From Lucinisca nassula (Eukaryota; Mollusca; Bivalvia; Lucinida; Lucinidae): 64,000 nucleotides of DNA. Every line of letters begins with the position of its first letter. Within the stretch, counting starts at the first letter, position 1. Of this stretch, positions 32,176 to 42,035 are shown in pieces. Made by a program: the position numbers and the translations under genes. The stretch is from assembly GCA_963580285.1 (NCBI GenBank), contig OY757011.1, positions 168,235,406 to 168,299,405 on the forward strand. The letters are read 5' to 3'. The notes below the pieces were generated by a model that saw nothing but the letters and a program-made list of their open reading frames with translations, was not told where the DNA came from and did not search any database.

Positions 32176-32689
32176 CTACAGAAATGCCAAAATCTTCTGA
32201 AATAATATTAGAAAAAATACTCTATCAGGTGTTTGTAACATTTATGTCTAATTGAGTCTGAAATAGACTGAACAAATATTTAATTAACAGAAAATATTAT
32301 AAAAGCTCAAATCAAAGAAAGTCGATATTACTGTACTTTCATTTGAATTTTCTATTTTAATTGTTTCAACTGACATAATGTCCACAATTACCAAGGCATT
32401 GTTTGTTTCACTGATAATATTGATTAAAGTTATGTATTCCGCCTTTCATGGCATTTAACAAAGAAAATTGGCTAAGATTTCAATAGACAATTAGGTTGAT
32501 TTATTTCCTCCAGAAGAATATTTGTTTTTTTAGAGATTTTTTTTTGTTGTTGTTGTTTTTTCTGTTGTTGTTGTTTTTTCAGTGATTTCACTGCTCAATA
32601 ATATAGTCCTTTTACATTTACTAATATCATAGTAATAGACAGCTCCAGATAAAGAGAAGTAAGATGGGAAATTAAAGGATAATTTATCT

Positions 32690-32785
32690 TATTCATATGT
32701 TGTGGGTACTTGTTAGAATCGCCTCATTGAGGCGATTCTAACATGTATCCACAGCATATGTATTAATGTAGAAATAAGAAAAAAT
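32690..32785. repeat. Cassette B hairpin, near-perfect
   Basis: CATATGTTGTGGGTACTTGTTAGAATCGCC, then TCATTGA, then GGCGATTCTAACATGTATCCACAGCATATG. One of the longest nearly perfect stems in the window; it lies in intron 3. Confidence 0.75.
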
Positions 32786-33091
32786 ATCCACAATTTTTTT
32801 TGTCAGAACTCTCCCTAATCTGACACAATGAGTATAAACTAAGGTGAAAGGATATAGCTAACATATTTTGTGACATTGTTACTCAGAAGGCAACTGTCAT
32901 GGCTCCTAATTTCACTGACAATAAGGCTTCAAATTACCTGTGAAAAAAAGCTTGAAATTTCATGTGAATGATCTGCTGGACAGATGGTTCACATGAAATG
33001 TCAAGCCCTTTTTATCTGAAAATAAAGAAAAATAATATAGACTGTGATCAGACTAGAATTCCCTGATACTTGAAGGGCTAAGACAGCACTT

Positions 33092-33308
33092 ATAAGGGGA
33101 ATGGGAACACCTTCAGAGAAGGCAACTCCTGCAAAAGTATTTCTGTCTCCCATTTAAATTGTCTCCCATTTAAATAGGGGTCAACTCTTAAGAGTAGACC
33201 CCTTTTTCAGTGAGACAGGGCTTATAGAAAAGCGAACTGGAAGCCTCAAAAGTTGTCTCCCTTTGAAAAATGGTGGGAAAATCTGCCAGGTGTTCCCATT
33301 CCCCTTAA
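33092..33308. mobile_element. TTAA MITE family 8
   Basis: AAGGGGAATGGGAACACCTTC at left and AGGTGTTCCCATTCCCCTTAA at right are almost perfect inverted ends. The interior GGGGTCAACTCTTAAGAGTAGACCCC forms a hairpin. It lies 80 bases beyond the exon 3 donor. Confidence 0.85.
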
Positions 33309-33387
33309 CAACTGGACTGCTGAGCCCACCTCTACCTGTGTATTTTTCAGTCTAAATGAATATGAAATTTCAACAAATCGGACCTAC

Positions 33388-33534
33388 CCTATTTTGTACA
33401 ATGTGTCTAATTTTAGGTTCTTCCAGAAAAGGAATCTCCCTCTTTGTTCTCATATAGTCATTCTCCCTGTACAGTAGCAGTAAATATGTACAGAACTCGT
33501 TCCAGTCCACGTACCCACTGGCTTGAGAATCTAA
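33388..33534 (-). CDS. Exon 3, EF-hand loop and exit helix
   Basis: Residues 202-250, phase 0 at both ends; acceptor TGTTTTCAG|TTAGAT, donor AATAGG|GTAGGT. The EF-hand loop is DSQASGYVDWNE, residues 203-214. Asp at 1, Gly at 6, Asp at 9 and Glu at 12 are kept, but loop positions 3 and 5 are Gln and Ser instead of the usual Asp/Asn, so calcium binding may be weak or lost (inference). The loop runs into FCTYLLLLYRENDYMRTKR and then EIPFLEEPKIRHI; that segment, linking EF-hand to propeller, is one of the most recognisable parts of this family. An alternative donor four bases further in would disturb the frame. Confidence 0.9.
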
Positions 33535-33642
33535 CTGAAAACACAAGAGCAACCCTTCTATAAGACTGTCCTTAATAGAAGAGTTTGGTATGTATCACAG
33601 ATTAAAAATGATTTATCATATGATTTATCATATTTATCATAT

Positions 33643-33870
33643 GTCTGAGAGTGTAATAACGCTATGTAATGAATTCTGTAATCCAGTGGTGGATTAATTA
33701 TGCAAATTAGTTAGGTACGTTCTGTAGCGTGTAGAACGACATCCTTCTTGACGCTGCTTTTAATAATGGCTGAATATTGATATTTTTGTTAAACAATCGT
33801 GAATAAAATGCGTTTTAAATGTCATATAATAAACAGAATCTTGCATTTGTGCTCATGTAAGATCCTCTAC
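33643..33870. repeat. Dispersed repeat shared with 6400-6625
   Basis: The shared ordered blocks are TAATCCAGTGGTGGATTAAT, GTGAATAAAATGCGTTTTAA and ACAGAATCTTGCATTTGTG. Confidence 0.6.
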
Positions 33871-34235
33871 ATGTAAATGAAAATTTGTAGAAAAACTGAG
33901 GATCTTACACTTGTGGTCATTTCATACAAAATTTATGAAACAAGCCCCTGGTGATGATAAAGTTTCATAAATTTTATACTGAAATGGCCATGAGTGTAAG
34001 AGTCAATCTGTGTATCCTATAATAATTTCATTAGCAAACATAGGGCTATCATGGATAGCCTCATGACGTTATGTGCCATTAACCATGACATGGCATTATT
34101 CTCTAAATAACAGCGACATTATATGACAAATAGAGGATCTAATACACAAGTGGTCATTTCATATGATATTTATGAAACGAGCCTTTGGCGAGTTTCATAA
34201 ATTTCATATGAAATGACCACAAGTTTAAGATTCTG
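33870..34235. repeat. Two related stem-loop repeats
   Basis: CTTGTGGTCATTTCATACAAAATTTATGAAAC pairs with GTTTCATAAATTTTATACTGAAATGGCC, and AAGTGGTCATTTCATATGA with TTCATATGAAATGACCAC. They appear to be two copies of one hairpin family in intron 2. Confidence 0.6.
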
Positions 34236-34640
34236 TTTAACATATGACCTCTTTAAATTGCATTTCATCGCCTTTAAATTTGACAAATTTTCCACAAAAA
34301 TGCATGGTTGACAGGAACGTCGTCATGACTTTACTTAATCCCGCCAAAGTGTTATTACACGTGTGGTCATACGATTTTTATTACACAATCCTATCCACTG
34401 CTTATCAACAACATCATACGAAAAGTGATAATTTACAATACAGTCATGTAATGGACATTTCAGGAAATTATTCTCTAAAAAACAGTGATTTTATAGGACA
34501 AATTAAAATAATGAACATTTAAGGGAATGAACACACCTCAGGCGTTATTTCTTTTTCAATAGGTGTCTACACTTAATGGAAAGAATTCCTCCCCTTAAGA
34601 GTAGACTGCTCTGTTTAGACTAGAAGCAAGAAAAAATGAA

Positions 34641-35170
34641 CAGTAAAATTCCGCTATTAAGACCACCTAAAATTGTAACTAAGCCTGCTTTAATAAGCTT
34701 ATTGAGAAGTGTGTGTGTGTGAATTCGGGTTTAACGTCGCTTTCAACAATTTTTCAGTCATATCACGATGGTGTCTGGTTGCGACAGGGAGCTCAATGCT
34801 CACTTTTATAGCGCTGCCTCACTGAAGTATCATGTCCCAGACACACTACATGATACCACATCCAGTCACATTATCCGGACACTGGGTCGACCAGTCCTAG
34901 CTCTACCCCGTAAATCTGAGTGCCAAGCGAGGAGCAGCTAGTACCATTCTTAACGACTTTGGTATGTCGTGGCCCGGGATCGAACCCGTGACCTCCCGTT
35001 CCCAGGAGCAGACACTCTACCAACTGAGCTATCGGGGCCAGTTGCTTATTGAGAAGGTCTCAGTTATTCTTCCTTTGTGGTTCTCACACCCAGTGTCTCC
35101 TAATAAGAGACCACCTTTGGGACTGTTTTTGAACAGTCCCAAAGGTGGTCTTAATATGGGAATTTTACTG
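34641..35170. mobile_element. MITE family 9, interrupted by a SINE
   Basis: CAGTAAAATTCCGCTATTAAGACC at left and GGTCTTAATATGGGAATTTTACTG at right are inverted ends. The inner hairpin is ACCACCTTTGGGACTG/TTTTTGAA/CAGTCCCAAAGGTGGT (35109-35148). It is split at 34709/35044 by the SINE described below. Sister copies lie at 54421-54610 and 56811-56999. Confidence 0.85.
34710..35043 (-). mobile_element. tRNA-derived SINE (family D), full length
   Basis: The minus-strand head GGCCCCGATAGCTCAGTTGG has a strong box A, and GGTCACGGGTTCGATCCC a strong box B. A body with CCAGTGTCCGGATAATGTGAC follows, and the tail GACGTTAAACCCGAATTC then CACACACA. A 13-bp duplication GCTTATTGAGAAG is at 34697-34709 and 35044-35056. 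The layout resembles V-SINE/RUDI-type molluscan SINEs (inference). Its box A and B are better than those of a pseudo-tRNA, but the 3' body shows it is a SINE. Confidence 0.88.
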
Positions 35171-35380
35171 TATATATAAATATAAATCATCTGAAAAATG
35201 CTTGTTCTTCGGCTAGGAAAAATGCCATTATAGGACATGGATGTGCTATCATAATGGAACAGTTCTGAAGGTGATCTAAACATAGTACCTACTGGAAATC
35301 AGTAATGTTCAAAGATGTGTGTTAGTAAGACTTTGATGTATCAAATAGTACATATATCCCTATATAGCATTTATTCTCAC

Positions 35381-35627
35381 CTTAAGAAATAATTTTTCCA
35401 AATATTCATCATACTCATCAGTCATCAGCACTTCTGACACCGTTTCTTTAAATTCCTCCAGATTCATCCTTCCGGGAGTTCTAGGCTGTAGTTTTGGTGG
35501 GAAGAACCCGGTTCCCGGCTGAATGAGAATATCATCAGGTCGATGGATCTGGAACCTATGCATGAGCTGTTCCAAATGATGAAGTTTGATTTCTTCTTCC
35601 AAACGGACATTTTCTTCTTTATCAAAA
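35381..35627 (-). CDS. Exon 2, N-terminal EF-hand region of the WDR49/WDR64-family protein
   Basis: Codes for the end of residue 119 and residues 120-201. The acceptor is ATTTTTCAG|TTTTGAT and the donor CTTAAG|GTGAGA, leaving phase 0. The peptide is charged and helical. It contains LEEEIKLHHLEQLMHRF near its start, then a Pro/Gly-rich linker (GFFPPKLQPRTPGR), then NLEEFKETVSEVL and DEYDEYLEKLFLK. The last stretch reads as the entering helix of an EF-hand whose loop is in exon 3. This helix-loop-helix region before the WD40 propellers is typical of WDR49, WDR64 and EFCAB8-type proteins. Intron 1 upstream is about 16.7 kb. Confidence 0.87.
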
Positions 35628-35734
35628 CTGAAAAATATACAAAGATTTCTGATGAAAATCAAATTACCAAGTACAGAAGATTTCTGGCTATATAGATCTT
35701 CATGTATCTATTTCCGTATTTACCGTATGTTTTC

Positions 35735-35825
35735 GGACAGACAGGCCTGAGCAAACAGTGTAGACCCAGATGAGATGCCGCAGAACGGGGCATCTTATCA
35801 GGGTCTACACTGTTTGCCACTCCTC
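35735..35825. repeat. Hairpin with cassette A
   Basis: GCAAACAGTGTAGACCCAGATGAGATGCC pairs with GGCATCTTATCAGGGTCTACACTGTTTGC. It lies in intron 1. Confidence 0.65.
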
Positions 35826-36017
35826 CCGCTATTTTTAGACACAACATTGGGTAGTAAATTGTAGTTGCTAAAATTTTACAAGTATGGTAAGGATTTGTTG
35901 TGTCTGAATATTTAGGGTAAATACAGTAGATGTTGTTTGTTTATTTGTTTCTTTCTTTTGCAACAGGCTCCAGTTGTTTATTGAGTAGCCTACACGTATT
36001 GGTAAAACTTTGATAAT

Positions 36018-36170
36018 TTAACCCTTTTTGTACCAAATGGAATCTTCCTCCTTATATATAGCAGGCGTCCATTTCAAAAATTAGGGATGTAAGGTTGTGT
36101 TTTCTTCGAATTTTATTTGGAAAACAGCTGGACTTTTTGCAAATAGTTAGGCCCTGCACATATGGGTTAA
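36018..36170 (+). mobile_element. TTAA MITE family 2, internally deleted
   Basis: TTAA-CCCTTTTTGTACCAAATGG start and AGGCCCTGCACATATGGG-TTAA end, without the central hairpin. Its right TTAA is also the left TTAA of the next family 1 MITE. Confidence 0.75.
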
Positions 36171-36379
36171 CCCTTGTCCTGCTGTGCCAGGATATGCCTT
36201 GTTTTCCAAACAATGAAGATCCAGATCAGATGGCTTCTGACGAAGCCATCCGATCAGGATCTACATTGTTTGCCATTCAGTTTAGGAATTTGTTGCAATA
36301 CTTTGCATCAAGTTATCTGATTGGTTGATAATTGGTAGTGGGTGTGGCAGATTAAAATACCCAGCAGGACAAGGGTTAA
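36167..36379 (+). mobile_element. TTAA MITE family 1
   Basis: TTAA-CCCTTGTCCTGCTGTGCC to CAGCAGGACAAGGG-TTAA with the CAGATGGCTTCTGACGAAGCCATCC hairpin. Confidence 0.88.
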
Positions 36380-36540
36380 TGTCTCCAAGTATAGGCTGGG
36401 AAAAATGGTTCTGAATGGGGATATAGACTGTTTTGTTTGATTTTTCAATCCCTGTACTCTAAGCAAACAGTAGTGAAGACCGGATCCCAGTACACGAATC
36501 CAGTCCAGATTTTACATTTATGCAGAAGAATGGCGCTGCT

Positions 36541-36744
36541 TTAACCCTTATCCTGCTGTACACAACAACCCCTAACTTTGCAAACAGTGTAGATCCAGAT
36601 CAGATGGCTTCTGAAGAAGCCATCTGATCAGGATCTACACTGTTTGACATTCAGTTTATGAATTTGTAGGAATAAATTGCATCAAGTAATCTGATTGGTT
36701 CAAAGACAGAAGTGGGTGTGGCTATTCAGCAGGATTAGGGTTAA
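36541..36744 (+). mobile_element. TTAA MITE family 1, reference copy
   Basis: Complete 204-bp copy: TTAA-CCCTTATCCTGCTG ... CAGCAGGATTAGGG-TTAA. Perfect hairpin ATCCAGATCAGATGGCTTCT/GAAGAAGCCATCTGATCAGGAT, with outer arms AACAGTGTAG and CTACACTGTT. Useful as the uninterrupted comparison for the split copy at 2545/4649. Confidence 0.92.
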
Positions 36745-36834
36745 ATAACCATAACCTGGATTTTGCAAACGATACTATTGCTGACTGTGGATTTTGTACA
36801 TAGTCAGCAATAGTCACATTCGCTCCCGCCCGTC

Positions 36835-37095
36835 GGGGCTTAAAGAAATAGATTGGGCTAAAATTTATGGTGCTTTCATGCAGAGCAGAAACTGACCATA
36901 CATGAATACTGGTAAAGTGCTTAGAAGGACTAAGCCTGCCCAGGCAAAGTAATGTGAGTCAAACGGTCTAATGCATAAAGGCCTTTTGGTTTAATTGGGC
37001 GGCAGGGCTTGAGATGTCATTTCATCTCAACGTCTCCAAAATGGCCTAAATAGTGTTGACAGGGACATTAAACCTCAATTCAAACAAACAAACAA
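36835..37095 (-). mobile_element. SINE-like retroposon, family B, diverged
   Basis: CGGGGCTTAAAGAAATAGATTGGG to GGACATTAAACCTCAATTCAAAC followed by (CAAA)n. The middle carries GGGCTTGAGATGTCATTTCATCTC. The plus-strand reading corresponds to the transcribed sense of the family. Confidence 0.75.
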
Positions 37096-37401
37096 AACAA
37101 GTCACGTGGACAATAGCTGGCAGAAACATTCTGTAGTAACAATACGGTAATATGGTAACTGTTTTGAATTCAGTTTATCACACTGAATGTTGAGATTTTA
37201 CAATTCTTCAGGTAGAGTAGGGATCTGAGTAAGGAAAGGAAAGGAATTGTTGTAGCACTGGGACAGGAGTATGTCAGCAAATAGCAAAGAACACTATCAG
37301 CCATAAATGTTCTATCACAACTTAAAATAGTTTGGATTTACATGCATATATAGTTTTTCAAAGAAAGAAAGGCCTGTAATTGGCAGGAAAGTCAAGCATT
37401 A

Positions 37402-37882
37402 CGAAAACACGCCTATACAAATGCATTGTAAACTTAACCGCATAAAAAGCGAAAATTTTCAGATGCAAAATTGTGATTTTTTTCTTATTTCTGCTCAAAA
37501 TATAGATTGTGGGTACTCGTTAGAACCACCTCATCGAGGATGAGGCGGTTCTAACGAATACTCACAATCTATATTTCATACCTGTGATAATTTTTTTTAA
37601 CAATAATAGGGAGATCTGTCATTGTGATGAGGGAGATGTAAAGATTATATAGGGAAATTCTAAGTTTAAATGAGGGAGACTCCAAAATTTCACTAAAATT
37701 GAGCATAAATTGGGCAAAAATTAGCATCAAAATGAGGGAGTCTCCCTCCTGATGAGGGAGGTATCACAGGTATGATATTTTAGAGCAGAAATTAGATAAA
37801 TAAGGTTTACCCCTGTAAACCCGAGTTTTACTATATAACAGTGGGGTTCAAGGTGGGTCAAAATTATATAGGCGTGTTTTCG
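37402..37882. mobile_element. MITE family 4, full-length ends with internal insertion
   Basis: The left end CATTACGAAAACACGCCTATA and right end TATAGGCGTGTTTTCGTGATG are inverted. The cassette B hairpin spans 37510-37565. A ~215-bp segment between repeats of ACCTGTGATA/TATCACAGGTATGATAT (about 37579-37775) interrupts the 3' half; it contains GAGGGAGACTCC-type words and inverted ends, and is probably a separate small element. Confidence 0.75.
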
Positions 37883-37977
37883 TGATGGCTTATTTTCTTT
37901 GGATAACAATTACAAAAACCCTTCATTTGCTCAGTGAGAGCAGGATCTGCACTGTTTTTCAGCCTGCCAGCAATCTT

Positions 37978-38570
37978 TTAACATATCCCTCCACAAATCA
38001 TCATCTTGTTAAAGTTTAAAGTACCAAGTATCATTAATAATGAAGCTCTTATAGTTCTTGAGAAATAAACTTGGCCATTTGGGTGAACGCTAGGGTGGTC
38101 GCAATATTTTACAAAGTCAGTGAACCATGAAATGTAGGTCGAGGTCAAATATGGATGCTTGCATTTAAGTTGCCATCCACAGGTACAAGTTTGTACCAAG
38201 TATCATTAATGAAGCTCTTATAGTTCTTAAGAAATAAACTTGAACCTCAGGGTGAACGCTAGGGTGGTCGCAATATTTTACAAAGTCAGTGAACCATGAA
38301 ATGTAGGTCAAGGTCAAATATGGATGCTTGCACTTAAGTTGCCATCAACAGATACAAGTTTGTACCAAATATCATTAATGAAGCTCTTATAGTTCTTGAG
38401 AAATAAACTTGAACCTCAGGGTGAACGCTAGGGTGGTTGCAAAAGTTGACGCCTTGACAAACGGACGGACAGACGGACGGACGAACGGACGACCGGACAA
38501 ACGGATGAAACGACGGAAAACCGGGCGCCTATAGTGCGCCATGCTAATAGCAGGCGCGACAAAAACAGTT
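37978..38570 (+). repeat. Tandem array, ~180-bp units, with GGAC-rich end
   Basis: AGTTTGTACCAAGTATCATTAATGAAGC and GGTGAACGCTAGGGTGGTCGC recur about every 180 bases. The end GGACGGACAGACGGACGGACG is followed by an inverted pair GGGCGCCTATAGTGCGCC / AGCAGGCGCGACA. Same architecture as 14939-15960. Confidence 0.75.
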
Positions 38571-39016
38571 GCGGAAAAAACTTTGGGGGAGTTTTTTTCA
38601 TATAAAATTTTACCTGAATTCGTCTTCATTTTCAAACTTAACATCCTTTGGCTTAGCTGGCATTTTTCTGTATTACATATATTTATATATCCAAAATTTA
38701 CTGAAGATAATGCATCATATGAGACTACGTATATTGTCACATATTCTGTATCCAAAACAAAATCGAGAGTAGAACATGAACCATTTGAATAAATCTACAA
38801 TTCACTCTCTATATTGAAATGATATCCAATAAAACATCTTAATTATATCCATCCATCTTTACAGCATCCCATCTTGACAATATTAAAATTCACGTTCCCA
38901 ACATTTCTATGACCTAACCCTTAATATTAACACTGTAATTAAATATCAACTGTCATGAAAAAAGAGTTGTTAGTACATACAATGAGCAGTAATCAACCAA
39001 CCAGTGGTCCTGTTTA

Positions 39017-39271
39017 TTAGCCCTTGTCCTGCTGAACGACGACAAACTGGGCGGCTCTACCTTTGCAAGCAGTGTAGATCCAGATCAGATGGCTTCTATA
39101 ATCAGATGGCTTCAATAGAAGCCATCTGATTATAGAAGCCATCTGATCAGAACCTACACTGTTTGTCATTCAGTTTACTAATTTGAATGAAAACATTATT
39201 TCAAGCAATTTGATTGGTTGAGAGTCAAAACTGGTTGTGGCAAATTAATTTATTCAGCAGGATAAGCATAA
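39017..39271 (+). mobile_element. TTAA MITE family 1 with enlarged hairpin
   Basis: AGCCCTTGTCCTGCTGAACG start and TTCAGCAGGATAAGC end. The hairpin arm AATCAGATGGCTTCTA is present twice on each side, which enlarges the stem. Confidence 0.8.
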
Positions 39272-39740
39272 TCTTCTGTTTCTGTAGCTTCCAAAACACT
39301 GAAAACACATCAGAACTCCATGCATGTGCAGTTCCATCCTGAGCCTTACGTAGTTGTTCGTATAATGGTAAAGAACACTTTCTGCAGAACACAACTTTAC
39401 TTCTAAAATCATCAAGAGCTATATTGGAAGAACAAAGAGTTCCATTCAATTTTCTGTGATCAGTGATCTATGGCCAGCTCATTCATTAGTCAAAAACCTA
39501 CTAAGTAACTTCGTTAATACAATCAATATTGTCTTTTGTTGTTCATTTAGTATTCTCTTTTCACTAGTCAAACTTCTCAAAAGATTTTATTTTTAATTAA
39601 CGTCATCTTGAATAGTGGGCCTATTTCTCTTCTATATTTTGAAATTGAAATTACCCGATGCTATCAGAAAGGTGGATGAAAACATTTTCAAAATGACTAT
39701 AGACTGTCATTCCTAAACTTTTAATTCTTTGCCATTAAGA
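39272..39740. other. Intron 1 stretch, unassigned open frame only
   Basis: No repeat was recognised. The minus strand has an open stretch (39449 to 39255, with SLPLYEQLRKAQDG and WSSDVFSVFW) that resembles coding sequence but matches no family I recognise. It is not needed for the phase between exons 1 and 2. Confidence 0.25.
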
Positions 39741-39754
39741 TACCACGAAAATGT

Positions 39755-40018
39755 CGGCCCCAGCCCATAGGGGCTTGAAGAAATATATGGGCTGCATGAT
39801 GCTTCCACGCAGAGCTGAAACGGCCCGCACACTAGTACTGGTAAACCGCTTAGAGGATCTAAGCCTGTCCAGGAACCGCGGTGCGAGGCGGACCGTCCAT
39901 GCTAATAAACCCTATTGGTTTTATTGGGCGACAGGGCTTGAGATGTCATTTTATCTCAGTGTCAGGTAAAAGTCCCACAAAAACGGGGACGTTAAACCTC
40001 AAATCAACCAAACAACCA
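39755..40018 (-). mobile_element. SINE-like retroposon, family B, with target duplication
   Basis: Plus-strand reading is the sense: CGGCCCCAGCCCATAGGGGCT to ACGTTAAACCTCAAATCAACC. The 13-bp duplication ACCACGAAAATGT is at 39742-39754 and 40019-40031. The body has a 40-base deletion after AAAGTCCCACAAA. Strand is given by analogy with 3482-3694; sense here is plus. Confidence 0.8.
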
Positions 40019-40064
40019 ACCACGAAAATGTTTATGTCGTCTGCTGCATCTTCAAGAAAAATTT

Positions 40065-40277
40065 TTAACCCTTATCCTGCTGAATATTCAGTTTAGCCAA
40101 ACCCATTTCTGACTTTGAACCAATCAGATTACTTGATGTAATTTATTCCTACAAATTCATAAACTAAATGTCAAACAGTGTAGATCCTGATCAGATGGCT
40201 TCTTCAGAAGCCATCTGATCTGGATCTACACTGTTTGCAAAGCTAGGGGTTGTCGTGAACAGCAGAATAAGAGTTAA
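40065..40277 (-). mobile_element. TTAA MITE family 1, intact
   Basis: TTAA-CCCTTATCCTGCTGAATATTC to AGCAGAATAAGAG-TTAA; central hairpin GCTTCTTCAGAAGC with long arms. Opposite orientation to 36541-36744. Confidence 0.9.
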
Positions 40278-40284
40278 AATATCA

Positions 40285-40375
40285 TTTACAAACAGGCAAA
40301 CAATGTGGATCCTGATCAGACTGCTCCTACAGGAGCAGTCTGATCAGTATCCACTCTGTTTGCAACAATGACTTT
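40285..40375. repeat. Cassette A hairpin
   Basis: GGCAAACAATGTGGATCCTGATCAGACTGCTCC and GGAGCAGTCTGATCAGTATCCACTCTG form a long stem (about 40293-40363). Confidence 0.7.
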
Positions 40376-40435
40376 TAAAGTAACCAGAAGACAGCAAAGC
40401 AGATGACAATCGTTGTGATAGGCATCTAAGAGTGA

Positions 40436-40759
40436 AGGGTAAGGAATACATCTTCAGGGGAGGCAACTCTTTCAAAATATACATACCCTTGTCAATAAAG
40501 GAACGAATTTACTCCTGGGGAAGAAAATTCTTTCCCATAAGAGTAGACTCCCTTTTCAGTGAGACTTGCCATAATAAGTAATTCCTAAAAGTGACAGGAA
40601 GCCATTTCTTTGAAATTGAATCAGAGTTTTTATGTTTGGAACTTTGGACTTGATGCACCAAACTTCAAGGGCCTGCACTCTGAAGCCTATATGAAGTCAC
40701 AAGAGTTGTCTCCCCAATAAAACTGTCAGAAAAATATATCAGGAGTATTCATTCCCCTT
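40436..40759. mobile_element. TTAA-type MITE family 8, diverged
   Basis: GTAAGGAATACATCTTCAGGGG at left and AGGAGTATTCATTCCCCTTAA at right, with GAATTTACTCCTGGGG and AGAGTAGACTCCCTTTTC in the interior. Confidence 0.6.
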
Positions 40760-40769
40760 AACCAATCTT

Positions 40770-41045
40770 GTTTTGTTTTGTAACATCCCTGTCAACACTA
40801 TATAGGTCATTTTGAGATGTTGCTTCCAATTTTGTGGGACTTTTACCAAATATTAAGATGAAATGACATCTGAAGCCCTGCTGCCCAATGAAACCAATGG
40901 GGTTTATATGCATGGACGGTCCAACTTGCACCACTTTTTCCTGAGCAGGCTTAGACCCACTAATTGGTTTTGCAGTACTCATCTGCGGTTGTTTTCAGCT
41001 CTGCGTGGAAGCATCATGCAGCCCAATGTATTTTTTTAACCACCG
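40770..41045 (-). mobile_element. SINE-like retroposon, family B
   Basis: TTTGTTTTGTAACATCCCTGTC to AGCCCAATGTATTTTTTTAACC in plus reading. It is flanked by TTAACCAATCTTGT (about 40756-40769) and TTAACTAATCTTGT (41046-41059), a slightly diverged duplication, and so inserted at a TTAA MITE boundary. Confidence 0.75.
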
Positions 41046-41253
41046 TTAACTAATCTTGTATGAATGGAATCTTCTCCCGTATACAGCTGAACATTTTTAA
41101 AATAATGGGTATTAGGTTGTTATTGTTAAAATTGGTTGAACTTTCCTCAAACAGTGAAGGCCCTGATCAGACACCATGTTCTGCAAAGGCTGATCAGGGC
41201 CTGTGATGTTTGCCAAAAACCCGCTCTGGGGTTTCTCGTATAAAATGGGTTAA
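41046..41253 (+). mobile_element. TTAA MITE family 2, diverged
   Basis: TTAACTAATCTTGTATGAATGG start and CTCGTATAAAATGGG-TTAA end, with the AACAGTGAAGGCCCTGATCAG / CTGATCAGGGCCTGTGATGTT hairpin. Confidence 0.75.
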
Positions 41254-41297
41254 ATTGTGGCGATATAATCCACCTCAAAATCATAAGTCACAAAAGT

Positions 41298-41528
41298 TTA
41301 ACCCATTGTATACTAGTGGACTCTTCCATTGCTATATGTTGGACAAGTCCATTTGTCAGATAAGGGGTGTCAGACCTATTTTTTCGTTTTTATTCTATTT
41401 TTGACGGAAAATTCAGTTAGCAAATAGTGTAGGCCCTGATCAGACGCCGCGTTCTTCGGCGTCTGATCTCGGCCTGCACTGTTTGCTTAGGTACCCCTTT
41501 TAGGGGTTTCCTGCAAGCAATGAGTTAA
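41298..41528 (+). mobile_element. TTAA MITE family 3, intact copy
   Basis: TTAA-CCCATTGTATACTAGTGG start and GCAAGCAATGAG-TTAA end; the hairpin is GTAGGCCCTGATCAGACGCCG/CGTTCTT/CGGCGTCTGATCTCGGCC. It is the uninterrupted relative of the nested copy at 41900-43739. Confidence 0.85.
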
Positions 41529-41779
41529 AAAAAAACTTCTGATTTCATGCTATTTTTTAACCCTTCAAGTGCTTTAAGATGCAAATGAGCAGAGCAGACG
41601 ACAATTCAAGTTTTAGAAATTAATTTTCAGTCAAGTCTTATTTCCTCTGAAAAAAAAAATACTTTGAAAATATGAGTTTGTTTAAATTCTAAGATGTGGG
41701 GAAAAACTGCAGCTGAAAATGTCGTCTGTTTATGTCATCTGCTGAATCTTCTTGCAAATGTTTTCAAAATATTTTTGCA

Positions 41780-41865
41780 TACAGGCAAACAGTGTGGACC
41801 CAGGTCAGACTGCTCCTGTCTGATCTGATCAGGGTCCACACTGTTTGCAACAATGACTTTTAAAG
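41780..41865. repeat. Cassette A hairpin
   Basis: GGCAAACAGTGTGGACCCAGGTCAGACTGC pairs with CTGATCAGGGTCCACACTGTTTGC (41784-41848), followed by words shared with 40365. Confidence 0.65.
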
Positions 41866-42035
41866 CAACCAGCAGATAACAATTGTTGTGATTCGCGTTT
41901 TAACCTATTGTATGCGGGCAAACCCCAAAAGGGGTGCCTTGGCAAACAGTGCAGGCCCAGATCAGACGCCACAAAACCCAGTGTCTGATCAGGGTCTGCA
42001 CTATTTGCTTACAGAATTTTCTGCCAAAAATAGAA

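Noticed and set aside
34972..35043. tRNA gene on the minus strand
   Set aside because: Box A and box B are good, but the acceptor ends do not pair, and the unit continues into a SINE body with a target duplication.
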